A program made the position numbers and the translations under genes. Positions 34,503-44,124 of a stretch of 64,000 nucleotides of DNA are shown here, one piece after another; positions within the stretch are counted from its first letter, which is position 1, and the number at the start of each line of letters is the position of its first letter. Origin of the DNA: Methanoregulaceae archaeon (GTDB taxonomy: Archaea; Halobacteriota; Methanomicrobia; Methanomicrobiales; Methanospirillaceae); NCBI GenBank assembly GCA_021371995.1, contig JAJFVA010000006.1, positions 1 through 64,000 on the forward strand. Reading direction: 5' to 3'. Under the pieces are notes generated by a model. That model did no database searches and was not told the origin of the DNA. It saw only the letters and a list, made by a program, of their open reading frames with translations.

Positions 34503-34685
34503 ATGTCAAAGGGCACTCCATCAATGGGAAAGCGGTCAGGCAAGGTTCATATTGCCTGCAGAAGGTGTGGGAGCATATCCTACCATCTGCGGCACAGAAC
34601 CTGCTCTGCCTGCGGGTTTGGTAAAAGCACGCGGATGAGAAAGTACAATTGGATAAACAAGAGACCAAAGATCCCTACCCATTAG
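34503..34685 (+). CDS. rpl37e: 50S ribosomal protein L37e
   Basis: This 60-residue zinc-binding ribosomal protein starts [20 protein letters not shown]. Two cysteine pairs, [20 protein letters not shown], hold a zinc ion. It is rich in Lys and Arg as expected for an rRNA-binding protein of the large subunit. It follows LSm by 19 bases and precedes purF by 9, so all three are probably one operon. Confidence 0.96.
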   Translation: MSKGTPSMGKRSGKVHIACRRCGSISYHLRHRTCSACGFGKSTRMRKYNWINKRPKIPTH

Positions 34686-34694
34686 AGAGCGATC

Positions 34695-36113
34695 ATGTGC
34701 GGAATCGTTGGCATCAGAGATGCTGGCGGTGTGTCGTTCTCCATCTATTATGCACTGTATGCTCTCCAGCACCGCGGGCAGGAGAGCGCAGGAATCTGTA
34801 CGTTTGACGGAACGAGGCTTTATAAACATAAGGGGCAGGGCCTCGTTGCCGAAGTTTTCGATCCTGCAATACTGCGGGGGCTGGAAGGAAACGTCGGGAT
34901 TGGCCATGTACGATATCCAACCACCGGAGCAAACAGACCGGAGAACGCACAGCCCTTTAATTTTCTTTTCCGTGATCATATTATCTCCATTGCCCATAAC
35001 GGCAACCTTGTGAACGCCCGAGAGCTCAGAGATGAATATGAAGCCAGGGGGCAGATCTTCTGTACTACTACTGATACCGAACTCATCGCCAAGGTGATCA
35101 CAGATGAGATGAGCAACTCGGGGTGCATTGAAGATGCGGTTCACCGGTGCATGAGAATCCTCCGGGGATCCTATTCGGTTGCCCTGATGATTGACGGAGT
35201 CCTTTACGGATTCAGGGACCCGCTCGGGATCAAACCCATGTGCATCGGAAAGACCGGCAAGGGGATTATTATTGCATCAGAAAGTGTGGCGATCGATGCG
35301 CTGGGGGGGACCCTTCTGCGCGATGTAAAACCAGGAGAACTGGTCTGCATCGATGAAGAAGGGATAAGGAGCATGCAGATCGCGGTGTCCGACTGCCGTG
35401 CACACTGTATTTTCGAATATATCTATTTCGCCCGGGCTGACGCAGTGCTTGATGGTGCCCTTGTTTATGATGTCAGAAGGAATATCGGGGGAAAACTCCA
35501 TGAAGAGGCACCCGTCGATGCAGATTCTGTCTGCCCGGTACCTGATTCAGGAACGGCATATGCAATAGGGTATTCCCAGACGTCTCATATCCCATTTGTC
35601 GAGAGCCTCATGAAAAACAGGTACATGGGCAGGACATTCATCATGCCCTCGCAATCGGAGCGGGAAAAGGCGGTCAGGATGAAACTCAACCCGATCCGCG
35701 AACACCTGAAAGGGAAATCAATTGTGCTCGTGGATGACAGTATTGTCCGCGGGACAACATCCCGGAGAATTATCGGTATCATCCGTGATGCTGGTGCGAA
35801 AGAAGTGCATGTCAGGATAGGTTCCCCTGCAATCAAGGCTCCCTGCTACCTCGGAGTGGATATCCCGACCCGTGAAGAGCTGATCGCAAGTGACAAAGTC
35901 GATGATGAAGTCAGGAAAAGGATAACGGCAAATACCCTCCATCATATTTCCCTCAAAGCGCTTGTTGAATCGATTGGAATCGATCAAAAACATCTCTGCA
36001 CAGGGTGCCTGACCGGTTGCTATCCGGTCGCAATAACCGGGGAGATGTCCAAGTCTCCGGCCATAGATTTTCTGGACGGGACATACCAGACCAAACTTGA
36101 GCTCTTTGAATGA
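34695..36113 (+). CDS. purF: Amidophosphoribosyltransferase
   Basis: This 472-residue enzyme begins purine synthesis by aminating PRPP with glutamine. Cys2 in MCGIVGIRDAGG is the glutaminase nucleophile; no propeptide precedes it. The PRPP loop is SIVLVDDSIVRGTTSRRIIG. The Fe-S type is shown by CIFEYIYFARADAV and the C-terminal HLCTGCLTGCYPV, matching the cluster ligands of the Bacillus enzyme. It is the last gene of the LSm-L37e-purF run and converges on the initiator tRNA. Confidence 0.95.
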   Translation: MCGIVGIRDAGGVSFSIYYALYALQHRGQESAGICTFDGTRLYKHKGQGLVAEVFDPAILRGLEGNVGIGHVRYPTTGANRPENAQPFNFLFRDHIISIAHNGNLVNARELRDEYEARGQIFCTTTDTELIAKVITDEMSNSGCIEDAVHRCMRILRGSYSVALMIDGVLYGFRDPLGIKPMCIGKTGKGIIIASESVAIDALGGTLLRDVKPGELVCIDEEGIRSMQIAVSDCRAHCIFEYIYFARADAVLDGALVYDVRRNIGGKLHEEAPVDADSVCPVPDSGTAYAIGYSQTSHIPFVESLMKNRYMGRTFIMPSQSEREKAVRMKLNPIREHLKGKSIVLVDDSIVRGTTSRRIIGIIRDAGAKEVHVRIGSPAIKAPCYLGVDIPTREELIASDKVDDEVRKRITANTLHHISLKALVESIGIDQKHLCTGCLTGCYPVAITGEMSKSPAIDFLDGTYQTKLELFE

Positions 36114-36149
36114 AACCTGACAGGTGCAGGAATTATTCCTAAAAGAAAG

Positions 36150-36224
36150 TAGCGAGGGATGGATTTGAACCATCGATCTACGGGTTATGAGCCCGTCGGG
36201 ATATCCTGACTACCCCACCTCGCT
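36150..36224 (-). tRNA. Initiator tRNA-Met (anticodon CAT)
   Basis: On the minus strand a full cloverleaf can be folded. The acceptor stem is AGCGAGG pairing with CCTCGCT (A1-U72, typical of archaeal initiators). The anticodon stem is ACGGG/CCCGT around the loop CTCATAA with anticodon CAT, and the T arm is GATGG-TTCAAAT-CCATC. Three consecutive G-C pairs at the base of the anticodon stem mark it as an initiator tRNA. A73 is followed by CTT, so CCA is not encoded. I see no intron. Confidence 0.93.
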
Positions 36225-36332
36225 TCCGGCAGGAGTATAGATATTGACAATCGCTGAACATATAGTTTACTCCATAACTCCGGACGCATCCCTGTGGCAG
36301 GGATTAAGTGGTCCTGTCGCTAACCGGATTGC

Positions 36333-36737
36333 ATGGATGAAGAACTGCAGCGCATCAGGGAAAAGAAACTCCGCGAGATGGAGGAGCGCCTGCATGGGGG
36401 TGAAATTCTTACCGTCCATCCTGTGAATGCAGACAATTTTCGCCAGATGCTCGCCACCAACCCCTTTCTCGTGATGGATTTCTGGGCAGAATGGTGCGGA
36501 CCCTGCAGGATGGTAGCACCTGTAATAGAGGAGCTCTCCCGTGAATATGCGGGGCAGGTAACATTCGCAAAATGCAATACCGATGAAAATCCCGGTATTG
36601 CAGGTGGATTTGGAATCTCGGCAATCCCCACGATTATCCTGTTTGAACATGGCACAGTGGCAGATATCGTGGTGGGTGCCTACCCAAAGGATGCCCTGAA
36701 GGCCCGGATAAACAAGGTCTTTCACCTGAATGAATGA
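36333..36737 (+). CDS. Thioredoxin with an N-terminal helical extension
   Basis: This 134-residue protein has the classical active site FWAEWCGPCRMVAPVIEEL (C55, C58) and the cis-Pro segment GISAIPTIILFEHG. About 27 residues precede the fold: MDEELQRIREKKLREMEERL is a charged helix, possibly a coiled coil, not usual in thioredoxins. It may link the protein to a partner. The upstream gap contains the tRNA on the other strand. It may be an acceptor for the thioredoxin reductase fusion at 23949. Confidence 0.92.
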   Translation: MDEELQRIREKKLREMEERLHGGEILTVHPVNADNFRQMLATNPFLVMDFWAEWCGPCRMVAPVIEELSREYAGQVTFAKCNTDENPGIAGGFGISAIPTIILFEHGTVADIVVGAYPKDALKARINKVFHLNE

Positions 36738-36799
36738 ACGCCCGTGGGGCAACACCGCCATCCATCCTATTATATCACCCGCGGCATTATCATTAGTGG

Positions 36800-37372
36800 A
36801 TGGTGAATCCCTTGCGCCTGATAGTGGGGCTTTCCGGAGCCAGCGGTATTATTTATGGGATCCGGATGCTTGAGGTATTGCATGACTTGGATATCGAGAC
36901 CGATCTGGTCATGACAGGTATGGCCGATAAGATGGTAGAGATCGAGACAGGCTGGAAAAGTGACGAGGTAAGAGGTCTTGCCACCAGGTGTCACGACAAT
37001 AATGATTTTACCTCGGTGCTCGCGAGCGGAGGATACCGGAATACCGGGATGGTGGTCCTCCCATGCAGCATGAAGACCGTCGCCGGTATTGCCTGTGGGT
37101 TTGCCGACAACCTCCTCCTCAGGGCTGCAGACTGCACTCTCAAAGAGCGGCGGCCGCTCGTCCTGGTACCAAGGGAGACTCCCCTGAATGTGATTCAGCT
37201 GAAAAACATGCTTACCCTGGCTGAGGCCGGGGTTACCATTCTCCCTGCTGCGCCCGGTTTCTACCACAAGCCGAAACAGATCTCAGATCTTGTCGATCAT
37301 GTTGTGGGAAAAGCGCTGGATATATTCGGGGTGGATCATCATCTCTATAAACGGTGGCGGGAAGACATCTGA
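36800..37372 (+). CDS. ubiX: UbiX-type flavin prenyltransferase
   Basis: This 190-residue protein makes prenylated FMN, the cofactor of UbiD decarboxylases. It has the flavin-binding GLSGASGIIYGIRMLEVLHD, the segment VVLPCSMKTVAGIACGFADN, ERRPLVLVPRETPLNVIQLK and PAAPGFYHKPKQISDLVDHV; these carry the Ser, Glu and Arg of the active site. Methanogens use such enzymes with UbiD homologues in aromatic or isoprenoid metabolism. No ubiD is in the window. Confidence 0.93.
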   Translation: MVNPLRLIVGLSGASGIIYGIRMLEVLHDLDIETDLVMTGMADKMVEIETGWKSDEVRGLATRCHDNNDFTSVLASGGYRNTGMVVLPCSMKTVAGIACGFADNLLLRAADCTLKERRPLVLVPRETPLNVIQLKNMLTLAEAGVTILPAAPGFYHKPKQISDLVDHVVGKALDIFGVDHHLYKRWREDI

Positions 37373-37442
37373 ACCTCTTAATCGTCCCTTTTTCAATCAC
37401 GGTTTCTTTAGTCAGAATATATTTTAAAAATTATTATGCCCT

Positions 37443-39011
37443 TCAGGCAGCCTGTGCCTCCCGCCTGCACCCTCCTCGTGAAAACTGAAGGATGAGAATG
37501 GTGATCGCTGAAAGAGGGAGGGCGATGATTAACGGATCGATTACACTCCATGGATATCCAAGAATTCCGACCTTTCCAAAAAGTGCTTTCGAGAGTCCGA
37601 ATATGGCAGCATAGCGGGCATTGACAAAAAGGGCCCAGATGAACCAGGTGCATGCTCCAACAACCAGACTTGCTTTAGCAGCCAGTGGATCCGGTTTTTT
37701 ACAATATACGGCGACGGCGAAAACCGGGAGAAATGCCGACGCACACAAACCCATGAACATCGCTGTGGCAATTGCGATGATACTCCCGGGCATCAGGAAA
37801 GCGACAATCACGCTTATTATAATCATAAGGAGGATTCCGAGCTGGTTTGACCGGAGAGAAAGCGCACACTCCCTCCCCCTTCCCCATACATCACAGATCA
37901 GTGCCGTGCCCATAGCATGGAAAAGCGAGGAGAGTGTAGACATCGCCGCGGCCAGAAGGGTTACCATGAAAAGGACTACGAACCACTCAGGCATTGCGCT
38001 ATTGATGAAGATAGGGATGATGGTGTCAATATTACCCCCTGAAGCCATCTGGATTGCGATCTTACCCTCAGTCTGATAGAAATACACGTTTGTTAGTGCA
38101 CCGACAGTGAATGCGACACCGGTCATCATCAGAATGAAGGGGCCACCGACAAGAACCGCCCGGTTGAGGGATCGGTTGTCTTTTGCAGTCATGAACCGGA
38201 CCACGAGCTGTGGCTGCGCAAGAACTCCGATTCCTACTCCGAGTACAAGAGTGGTTATGATTGTGAACCAGATGGGTGATCCGAAATCAGGCATAACGGT
38301 CCAACCATTCATCCCCTGTTCTGCTAATTTCGCTGGAACAAGATCTGCCATATTCGTCAATGCTGTATTGGCAGCATTGACTCCTCCAAGAAGGAGATAT
38401 GTTGCGACAAGAAGGATTGTCATTCCCACGAGCATGATAGCTCCCTGTACGGCATCGGTATACATGACAGCAATCAGCCCGCCGAAAACGACATAAATGG
38501 CCACAATGACTGCAAAACCGATCAATGAGGTGCCATAGGATATCCCAAGAGTCTCTCTGATAAACTGGGCACCCCCGATGAGCACTGCAGCAGTGTAAAG
38601 GGGCATACCAATAAGGATGATAACACCTGTGAGAACCTGCATGAACTGGGAATGATACACCTTTCCCATGAGGTCAGGGAAGGTGACAGCCTTAAGACGC
38701 TGCCCAATTTCCCTTGTCTTTTTTCCGAATATCACGAACGCCAGCAGGATACCAACCCCGATATTAAAGACGGTGAGCCATATAAGCCCCATGCCAAGAT
38801 TAGCAGCCTGCCCGCCAAAACCGACAATAGCCGATGTGCTGATGAACGTGGCCCCATAGGAAAGCGCAATCACGACCGGATGTACATTCCGGCCTGCTAC
38901 GAGATAATCCTCGGTATTTTTGGTTTTCTTGTAACCGATATAGCCCAGAACGAGCATGATTAGAATATATACTGAAGCGACAACAACAACAGTGGCTGTA
39001 CTGGCTGCCAT
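37443..39011 (-). CDS. Sodium:solute symporter (SSS family)
   Basis: This 522-residue membrane protein has about thirteen helices. N-terminal segments KKTKNTEDYLVAGRNVHPVV and ALSYGATFISTSAIVGFGGQ are the family's helix-1 region, and LLAAAMSTLSSLFHAMGTAL carries the conserved sodium-site serines of helix 8. Substrates of the family include proline, pantothenate, acetate and others; this one is not decided by sequence. A tiny membrane protein gene precedes it by three bases and is likely its partner. The product ends before a short gap of 70 bases to ubiX. Confidence 0.9.
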   Translation of the reverse strand: MAASTATVVVVASVYILIMLVLGYIGYKKTKNTEDYLVAGRNVHPVVIALSYGATFISTSAIVGFGGQAANLGMGLIWLTVFNIGVGILLAFVIFGKKTREIGQRLKAVTFPDLMGKVYHSQFMQVLTGVIILIGMPLYTAAVLIGGAQFIRETLGISYGTSLIGFAVIVAIYVVFGGLIAVMYTDAVQGAIMLVGMTILLVATYLLLGGVNAANTALTNMADLVPAKLAEQGMNGWTVMPDFGSPIWFTIITTLVLGVGIGVLAQPQLVVRFMTAKDNRSLNRAVLVGGPFILMMTGVAFTVGALTNVYFYQTEGKIAIQMASGGNIDTIIPIFINSAMPEWFVVLFMVTLLAAAMSTLSSLFHAMGTALICDVWGRGRECALSLRSNQLGILLMIIISVIVAFLMPGSIIAIATAMFMGLCASAFLPVFAVAVYCKKPDPLAAKASLVVGACTWFIWALFVNARYAAIFGLSKALFGKVGILGYPWSVIDPLIIALPLSAITILILQFSRGGCRREAQAA

Positions 39012-39014
39012 CGA

Positions 39015-39125
39015 TCAATCACTCCCCCTGTTCCAGTTCAGGTAGCCATAGATAATACACACAAGAGCAAGCGCTATGCAGAGCAGATACGCAATCCATA
39101 TCTGTGGGTCAGGAATTCCAAACAT
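39015..39125 (-). CDS. Symporter small accessory membrane protein (36 residues)
   Basis: This short gene encodes 36 residues, MFGIPDPQIWIAYLLCIALA then LVCIIYGYLNWNRGSD. It is a single membrane helix with a short periplasmic-like head and a charged tail. It ends three bases before the symporter ATG. Small one-helix proteins of this look (GIPDPxxWxAYLLCI...NW) are a known accompaniment of SSS symporters in archaea and bacteria and are thought to be accessory subunits; the name is from memory. Confidence 0.82.
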   Translation of the reverse strand: MFGIPDPQIWIAYLLCIALALVCIIYGYLNWNRGSD

Positions 39126-39557
39126 GATTCAAACCTTCTGGTAATCTCATGAATTGTCCGTTACAGGGGAACCGGCTGAAAAAGCGGGTCCCCTACCTAA
39201 AGAAGAAAAAGAAAAATGCGAATGAGTGCTGCAGGATTATATTGTTCGTGGTATCCTGTAAGCGGGACATTCCGGTTTACCTGATCTTTCAGGTTACTTT
39301 TTCACTATTTAAGCCTTTTTTAATCAATCTGAAAAAATCCCGGCGGTCCCTGCCACCTGTCCGGGCTGTCGGGATAAGGAGATGATAGGTGTACCGGTTT
39401 TGATGCTCGGAGCTGAAAACATCATTGTGATCTATATCAGAATATTATCATGGGAGCTCCGGTCAGGATTTAAGATCTCATCCGGACCCGCAGGGATCAC
39501 TGGGCTCTCCCGGCCGAAAGCGACATGAGGCGTCCGGCCAGATATGGTGGTTAGCAA
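39126..39557. other. Divergent intergenic region of the symporter and helicase genes
   Basis: These 432 bases hold no convincing gene. A Lys-rich plus-strand frame (39149-39385) has no family character. For the symporter, a box A reading gcttaaatag on the minus strand lies around 39307-39316, giving a leader of about 160 bases. This includes a stem with arms around aggggaaccgg (39165-39175) and gcgggtcccct (39184-39194), imperfect by one or two bases. For the helicase, gatttaagat at about 39467-39476 is a possible box A. Confidence 0.45.
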
Positions 39558-41678
39558 ATGGACACGTTTTCCCGGTTGCACGAAGGAGTCAGGGAGGTAC
39601 TCGCCCACCGGCTCGGGTGGAATGAGCTTCGGGCGGTACAGGAAGAGGCATACTGTGCAGTGGATGCCGGTAAAGATGTCCTTGTGATTGCTCCGACAGC
39701 AGGGGGGAAGACTGAGGCAGCACTCATCCCGGTCGTGGACGGAATTCTGAAAGGAGGTTTTTCGGGGGTTTCTGCAATTTACCTCGCGCCTCTGAAGGCG
39801 CTTATTAATGACCAGGAAGACAGGTTTTCTGCTTTCTGCCTGCCAAACGGGCTTGAGATCCTGAAATGGCACGGGGACGTCCCGAAAGGGGACCGGGCAT
39901 GGAAGGACGATGAACCACCCCACATCCTGATGATCACACCGGAATCGCTAGAAGTGCTCCTTATGGAGAGGGAGCTTTCTGCGGGTCTTTCGAATCTTCA
40001 TTATATCATCATCGATGAACTCCATGCATTCGTTGAATCGGACAGGGGTGTACAGATGAGGGTACTTCTCGATCGTCTGGACAAGCTATCAGGAAGGAAA
40101 CTCCAGCGGATCGGCCTCTCGGCTACCGTTGGCAACCCTGAAGAAATCCTTGCCTGGCTCTCCGGGAGCAGGCACGGGGAGGTGCTGGTCCAGATCCCTG
40201 CACCGCCACAGCCGAAGAAGTTCACCTTTGTTGTTGAGGGAAATGATCATCGCAGGTTAAAAGCACTGGCTCGGATCGTCAAAGGAAAAAAGGCACTGGT
40301 GTTTGTGAACAGCAGGAGTGATGCCGAAGCGGTCAATACAGCACTCGCCGGCCAGGTTGACCAGCTCCTTGTGCATCATTCCTCGCTGTCACCGGCAAGC
40401 CGGCGCGAGACCGAGAAATCATTCTCTGAATCCGGAAGCGCCTGTATCATCTGCACGAGCACCCTTGAACTGGGAATAGATATCGGGGACCTTGATGTTG
40501 TTGTTCAGGTCGGGCCTCCACACAGTGTCTCCTCATTCCTTCAAAGGATGGGAAGGAGCGGGAGGAGGGGAAAACCCCCCTATGTTGCATGCATTCTGAA
40601 AGATGCTTGCGAACTACTCTGTATGGCAGCGGTAATCGAGTCAGCGAGCAGAAAGGAGGTGGAGCCCCTCACTCCTCCGGATAAACCCTATAACGTGCTT
40701 GTCCAGCAGGTGATTCTTGAGATTGTCAGAAACAGGAGAACATCCATATCCCACATCAGAAGATTTGTGAAAGGGCTCAATGCCTTTAAAAACATCAGGA
40801 CCCGTCAACTGGATGCCCTTCTTCAGTTCCTTGGGGATTCCGGCATCCTTGTCAGTGACGGGGATATGCTAATGCCGGGACCCGGAGCAGAACAGACCTT
40901 TGGGAGATCCAACTGGAAGGACCTATACTCTGTCATTAGCGGAGGCAGTGAATTCCGGGCAGTAACTCCTGATGGCGAGGTGGTTGGGACTCTTGATGCA
41001 CGTTTTGTTGCCGGGAAGAGCGGGAGGAGTTTTTCCCTTGGAGGCAAGAGCTGGACGTTCCTTAAAAGTGATGATTCGCATGAACTCGTTGTAGTGGTTC
41101 CAGGGAAGGGGGGGAAAAACGAGATATTCTGGACCGGTGGCCAGGCTGGATTCTCCCCCATGGTATGCCGGGCAGTTGGCCGGATCATCTCGGAGGGAGG
41201 GTCATCTCTCCCCCTTCCGGAACCTGATCAGAAGAATATATCCGGACTTATAGAGGCTCTTCCCCCCCTGATCCCAGGCGGGATGCATGTCATGGAAAAA
41301 CCGGGAAAAAGAGGCCCTGATGTCACTATTCTTACTTTCAGGGGCAGGATGTTCAATCGCATCCTCGCTTCCATGATACGGGCAGGGGCTGAACGGAAAC
41401 TGGCGGTAAGTTATCATGATTTCTCTCTATCAGTAAAAAATGCAGGGAAGGAGAATGCTGCCCTCCGGATGTATGACCTGCTCCTGAAACTTCAAAAAAG
41501 AAAAACTGATGAAGGGGCAGAAGATTTGAAAATTCCCGGTCATGAGACCTGGAAATTTGCAGGGGCGCTTCCCCCCCAGCTCCTCCGGGAGATGGCGCTT
41601 ACTGATTATTACCATTACCAGGAATTTTTCAAGGATTTTGAGAGTTCAGAAGTAATTCTCATTGGTTCTCACGGGTAA
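39558..41678 (+). CDS. Lhr-like superfamily 2 DNA/RNA helicase
   Basis: This 706-residue helicase has motif I APTAGGKTEAALIPVVDG (about 45-62), DExH motif IIDELHAFVESDRGVQM (about 147), motif III GLSATVGNPEEI, and motifs V-VI TSTLELGIDIGDLDVVVQVG and FLQRMGRSGRRGKPPY. The DELHAF and SATVGNPEE forms are typical of Lhr helicases. It is much shorter than bacterial Lhr and carries a C-terminal region with a winged-helix-like part and an Lhr-core beta domain. It probably acts in DNA repair. It is convergent with the ABC exporter genes. Confidence 0.87.
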   Translation: MDTFSRLHEGVREVLAHRLGWNELRAVQEEAYCAVDAGKDVLVIAPTAGGKTEAALIPVVDGILKGGFSGVSAIYLAPLKALINDQEDRFSAFCLPNGLEILKWHGDVPKGDRAWKDDEPPHILMITPESLEVLLMERELSAGLSNLHYIIIDELHAFVESDRGVQMRVLLDRLDKLSGRKLQRIGLSATVGNPEEILAWLSGSRHGEVLVQIPAPPQPKKFTFVVEGNDHRRLKALARIVKGKKALVFVNSRSDAEAVNTALAGQVDQLLVHHSSLSPASRRETEKSFSESGSACIICTSTLELGIDIGDLDVVVQVGPPHSVSSFLQRMGRSGRRGKPPYVACILKDACELLCMAAVIESASRKEVEPLTPPDKPYNVLVQQVILEIVRNRRTSISHIRRFVKGLNAFKNIRTRQLDALLQFLGDSGILVSDGDMLMPGPGAEQTFGRSNWKDLYSVISGGSEFRAVTPDGEVVGTLDARFVAGKSGRSFSLGGKSWTFLKSDDSHELVVVVPGKGGKNEIFWTGGQAGFSPMVCRAVGRIISEGGSSLPLPEPDQKNISGLIEALPPLIPGGMHVMEKPGKRGPDVTILTFRGRMFNRILASMIRAGAERKLAVSYHDFSLSVKNAGKENAALRMYDLLLKLQKRKTDEGAEDLKIPGHETWKFAGALPPQLLREMALTDYYHYQEFFKDFESSEVILIGSHG

Positions 41679-41700
41679 GAATACCCAGGGTAAGAAGGCA

Positions 41701-42537
41701 TCATGTAACCACCGCTTTTCTGAACCGCCACCACGCAAGGGTAAACATCACTGTCGCAAACCCGATCAGGAACAGGAAAGCAAGCCCGATCTGGAGCGGT
41801 GTATAACTATAGTGGATCCCAATCGCCTGGAAATTATCCCCAATTGCAAAATACCGGATCCCTGTCACCAGGTAGGTGAGCGGATTTACCATTGAAATTG
41901 CCTGAAGCGCGGGTGGGAATGCATTTATGGGATACAATGCGTTGCTTGCAAAGAAGATGGGCATCGTGAGCAGCGTCATAATCCCTTGCATCCCTTCAGG
42001 ACTCTCGAGAGAAATGGATATGGCAGCGGAAAGGAAGAGAAAACCAAGAGAAAATACCGCTACGAAGAGAAGTATCCCTAGAACAGCAAGCAGAGTTTTT
42101 ATTGCGGAGTAGCCGAAAAAAAACTGGGCCCCGATAATGATACCAAAAACCATGATGATAATCGACTGGATGAAGGACTTGGTCATGCCTGACAGTGCGA
42201 TCCCGAAAATGATATGGTTCCTTGGGAGCGGGCTTGCAAAGATCTCACGCATAAGACCCCAGTTTTTATCAAAGAGGAGACTCATCCCCCCAAAGAGGCT
42301 GGTAAAGAGCGTGGTCATGGCGATTACCCCTGCCGCCATGAACGTGAGATAATCAACAGAAGGCACGCCGGGCAAGGGAGGTATATCCGAAGTGAGCCGG
42401 TTGAAGTTGGCGGACATGGCTATCCCGAAGAACGCCATCCAGAGCGCAGGCTGGACAAGAGACGATATGAGGAGCGTCTTGAACCGGTAAAACCTGATCA
42501 TGTCCCGCCAATAGATGGTCAAAAATCCGAGATGCAC
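41701..42537 (-). CDS. ABC-2 type transporter permease
   Basis: This 278-residue membrane protein has six predicted helices and the ABC-2 pattern: FLTIYWRDMIRFYRFKTLLI at the N-terminus, REIFASPLPRNHIIFGIALS in the coupling-helix region, and the C-terminal FASNALYPINAFPPALQAIS and NPLTYLVTGIRYF. This resembles DrrB/NodJ-type exporters of drugs or lipids. It begins three bases after the stop of the ATPase gene, so the two form one exporter operon. Confidence 0.9.
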   Translation of the reverse strand: MHLGFLTIYWRDMIRFYRFKTLLISSLVQPALWMAFFGIAMSANFNRLTSDIPPLPGVPSVDYLTFMAAGVIAMTTLFTSLFGGMSLLFDKNWGLMREIFASPLPRNHIIFGIALSGMTKSFIQSIIIMVFGIIIGAQFFFGYSAIKTLLAVLGILLFVAVFSLGFLFLSAAISISLESPEGMQGIMTLLTMPIFFASNALYPINAFPPALQAISMVNPLTYLVTGIRYFAIGDNFQAIGIHYSYTPLQIGLAFLFLIGFATVMFTLAWWRFRKAVVT

Positions 42538-42540
42538 CTG

Positions 42541-43527
42541 CTACCTCCTCCCTGCCCGTGTGATAGCCGATGAGGATTTTTCCGCACCTTCATCCCGCAA
42601 TTCCCTGCCGGTGTAATGAACAAACACATCGTCCATTGAAGGTTTTTTCAGGTTGACAACAGAGACCTTGATCCCTTCCGCAGACAAGGTCTCGATAATC
42701 CTCGGGAGGATTTTTGTGCCGTCACCGTCAAGCATTGCAGTCAATCCCTTTGATTTCTTCCTGACTTCCTTCACCAGTTCCATACCCGACAAAATTGGTA
42801 TCGTGCCGGACATGTCGCTGGTCTCGAGATAGATGAGATCTTCCCCCAGTGTATTTTTCAATTCATAGGAGCTTCCTGTAATAATGATCTGTCCTTTGTC
42901 AATGATGCTGATACGATCACTCAGGTGGTCAGCTTCGTCCATGTAGTGGGTGGTGAGAAAGATGGTAGTACCTTCCTCGTTCACCGCCTTGATATAATCC
43001 CACATCCTCATCCGGGTCTGGGGGTCAAGCCCGATTGTCGGTTCATCAAGAAAGAGGACCCTTGGGCGCGTCATGAGCCCGCGGGCGATCTCAAGGCGGC
43101 GTTTCATCCCACCGGACAATTGTTTTGTGCGGGTATCCTGCTTATTCTCCAACTGGACAAGTGCGAGAAGCTCATCAATCCTTTTTCTTCGTTCTGTACT
43201 TGGCATCCGGTACAGGTTTCCATGGAAGTCTAGGATCTCGCGGCAGGTCATATCACGGTCAAGAGTAACATCCTGGAAGACAATTCCGATAGATTCCCGG
43301 ACTTTCTGGGGATCTTCTGCAACATTATGTCCCGCAACTGTTGCTGATCCTTCCTGGAGAGGGAGAAGCGTGGTGAGCACATTGATCGCGGTACTCTTTC
43401 CTGCCCCGTTTGGCCCTAGGAAAGAGAAGATCTCACCCTCCTTAACATCAAAACTGATCCCGTCAACTGCGGTAAAATCGCCGTAGCGGTGATAGAGGTC
43501 TTTTACTGAAATAATATTTTCACTCAT
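42541..43527 (-). CDS. ABC transporter ATP-binding protein (DrrA type)
   Basis: This 328-residue ATPase has Walker A FLGPNGAGKSTAINVLTTLL, signature KQLSGGMKRRLEIARGLMTR, Walker B VLFLDEPTIGLDPQTR and the switch LTTHYMDEADHLSDR. A C-terminal DUF4162-like extension (RIIETLSAEGIKVSVVNLKK, PSMDDVFVHYTGREL) is typical of daunorubicin-resistance ATPases. It pairs with the permease downstream. The cargo is unknown. Confidence 0.92.
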   Translation of the reverse strand: MSENIISVKDLYHRYGDFTAVDGISFDVKEGEIFSFLGPNGAGKSTAINVLTTLLPLQEGSATVAGHNVAEDPQKVRESIGIVFQDVTLDRDMTCREILDFHGNLYRMPSTERRKRIDELLALVQLENKQDTRTKQLSGGMKRRLEIARGLMTRPRVLFLDEPTIGLDPQTRMRMWDYIKAVNEEGTTIFLTTHYMDEADHLSDRISIIDKGQIIITGSSYELKNTLGEDLIYLETSDMSGTIPILSGMELVKEVRKKSKGLTAMLDGDGTKILPRIIETLSAEGIKVSVVNLKKPSMDDVFVHYTGRELRDEGAEKSSSAITRAGRR

Positions 43528-43557
43528 TATCCCCCTCCGGACAAATCCTATGCAGAT

Positions 43558-44124
43558 TCATTCCAGTTTGTTTATCAACCGGGCGACATTTCCGGCAAAA
43601 AGGCGGAGGGTATCCATTCCCTCTTCATCTTTCCAGACATCCCCGGGATCTCGTCCAAAGACCATATTCCAGTAGTTTGAACCCGGGACAATCATCTCAT
43701 TGATAAAGAAGAACATGAGCAGTTCCTGGATGGTTGCGGTATGCCCCCCACGTCTGGCAATTGCGACAGGACCTCCCACCTTCCAGGACAGGAAATGGTC
43801 GGTGGCCATAGAGACCATTCCGATGCGCTGGAGGGCCGCCGTGACATCCCCGCGCGCTGTACCGAAATAGACCGGTGATGCAACGATAAAACCGTCAGCA
43901 TCCCTGAGACGATCGATAATGCCAGAAAGCCCGTCTTCAAGGACACAGTTTCCCTCTTCCCGGCACCGGTAACATGCTGTACAGGACTCGATCTTCATTC
44001 CGGCAAGAGAGGCAATATCAGTTTCAAGACCGCTCTCCCGGATCACCTTAGCGCACTCTTCAACGACCTGTGCCGTATTCCCTCTGATTCTCGGGCTTCC
44101 GCAGAGAAGCATCACCTTTTTCAT
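43558..44124 (-). CDS. Flavodoxin-like iron-sulfur flavoprotein (FMN reductase family) D
   Basis: This 188-residue protein has the FMN loop VMLLCGSPRIRGNTAQVVEE, four cysteines in CTACYRCREEGNC (C48, C51, C54, C60) and VASPVYFGTARGDVTAALQR. The cysteine spacing matches the usual 4Fe-4S iron-sulfur flavoproteins and flavoproteins A and B in the redox region, but the C-terminal half differs. It lies 30 bases upstream of the ABC exporter ATPase on the same strand and could be co-transcribed with it, which is an unexplained pairing. Confidence 0.85.
   Translation of the reverse strand: MKKVMLLCGSPRIRGNTAQVVEECAKVIRESGLETDIASLAGMKIESCTACYRCREEGNCVLEDGLSGIIDRLRDADGFIVASPVYFGTARGDVTAALQRIGMVSMATDHFLSWKVGGPVAIARRGGHTATIQELLMFFFINEMIVPGSNYWNMVFGRDPGDVWKDEEGMDTLRLFAGNVARLINKLE

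Noticed and set aside
39149-39385. A 78-codon Lys-rich plus-strand frame in the symporter-helicase gap
   Set aside because: No ribosome site, no domain, and it covers the probable promoter and leader hairpin of the symporter.
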